Positions 6,337 through 6,354 of a stretch of DNA of 6,354 bases are shown piece by piece (position 1 is the first letter of the stretch; each line of letters begins with the position of its first letter). The notes beneath the pieces were generated by a model. That model worked only from the letters and a program-made list of their open reading frames with translations. It had not been told where the DNA came from and ran no database searches. The translations under genes and the position numbers were made by a program. The stretch covers positions 1 to 6,354 of the forward strand of contig JAJBVR010000168.1 in the NCBI GenBank assembly GCA_020859725.1, read 5' to 3'. Source of the stretch: Clostridiales bacterium (lineage in GTDB: Bacteria; Bacillota; Clostridia; Oscillospirales; Acutalibacteraceae).

Positions 6337-6354
6337 AAAGACGAAAAAGAATGA

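Noticed and set aside
6304..6354. Plus-strand mini-ORF of 16 residues ending in TGA at the last base of the window
   Set aside because: It is too short, has no ribosome binding site, and overlaps the probable hexosaminidase promoter. Ending at the window edge is probably coincidence.

Overview
The window reads as part of an AT-rich, anaerobic, low-GC Gram-positive (Clostridia-type) genome. The basis is a stand-alone rubrerythrin, a strong GGAGG-type ribosome binding site, heavy use of A/T-ending codons, and clostridial-style CorA and GH20 proteins. Assignment below class level is not supportable from sequence alone. All five recognisable genes lie on the minus strand, so transcription runs from position 6354 towards position 1. 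No RNA gene, CRISPR array, insertion sequence or complete mobile element was seen, and no gene-free stretch exceeds about 125 bases.

In transcription order: (1) 6231-4735 encodes a cytoplasmic GH20 beta-N-acetylhexosaminidase. It has an unusual leader in which the purine-rich ribosome binding site is separated from the ATG by a perfect hairpin, and a rho-independent terminator follows the gene (4720-4691). (2) A near-consensus promoter (4663-4635) starts a two-gene unit: an RlmB-type 23S rRNA 2'-O-methyltransferase (4576-3812, GTG start fixed by its ribosome binding site), then, 11 bases on, an 819-residue membrane protein (3800-1341). (3) A probable promoter with an inverted repeat centred on its -35 box (1304-1271) drives rubrerythrin (1244-705), which ends in a clear terminator (695-671). 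(4) Just past that terminator a CorA-family Mg2+ transporter begins (647) and runs off the left edge.

The most interesting object is the 819-residue protein. Its membrane layout and cytoplasmic domain order match a P1B-type metal ATPase, with eight membrane segments and a Cys-Pro in the sixth. Every catalytic signature I looked for is missing: no TGE, no DKTGT (a Glu sits at the aligned position), no GDGxND, and a shortened actuator region. It also carries a roughly 265-residue charged, probably disordered N-terminal extension with a recurring D/E-K-T motif. It looks like a pseudo-ATPase rather than a broken gene, because the reading frame is intact.

The second point of interest is the left edge. 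The CorA reading frame loses family resemblance at about position 57, exactly where base composition jumps from about 32% to about 53% G+C. This suggests an insertion junction or an assembly artefact.

The genes do not form one pathway. They combine amino-sugar salvage, ribosome maturation, peroxide and iron handling, and divalent cation transport.
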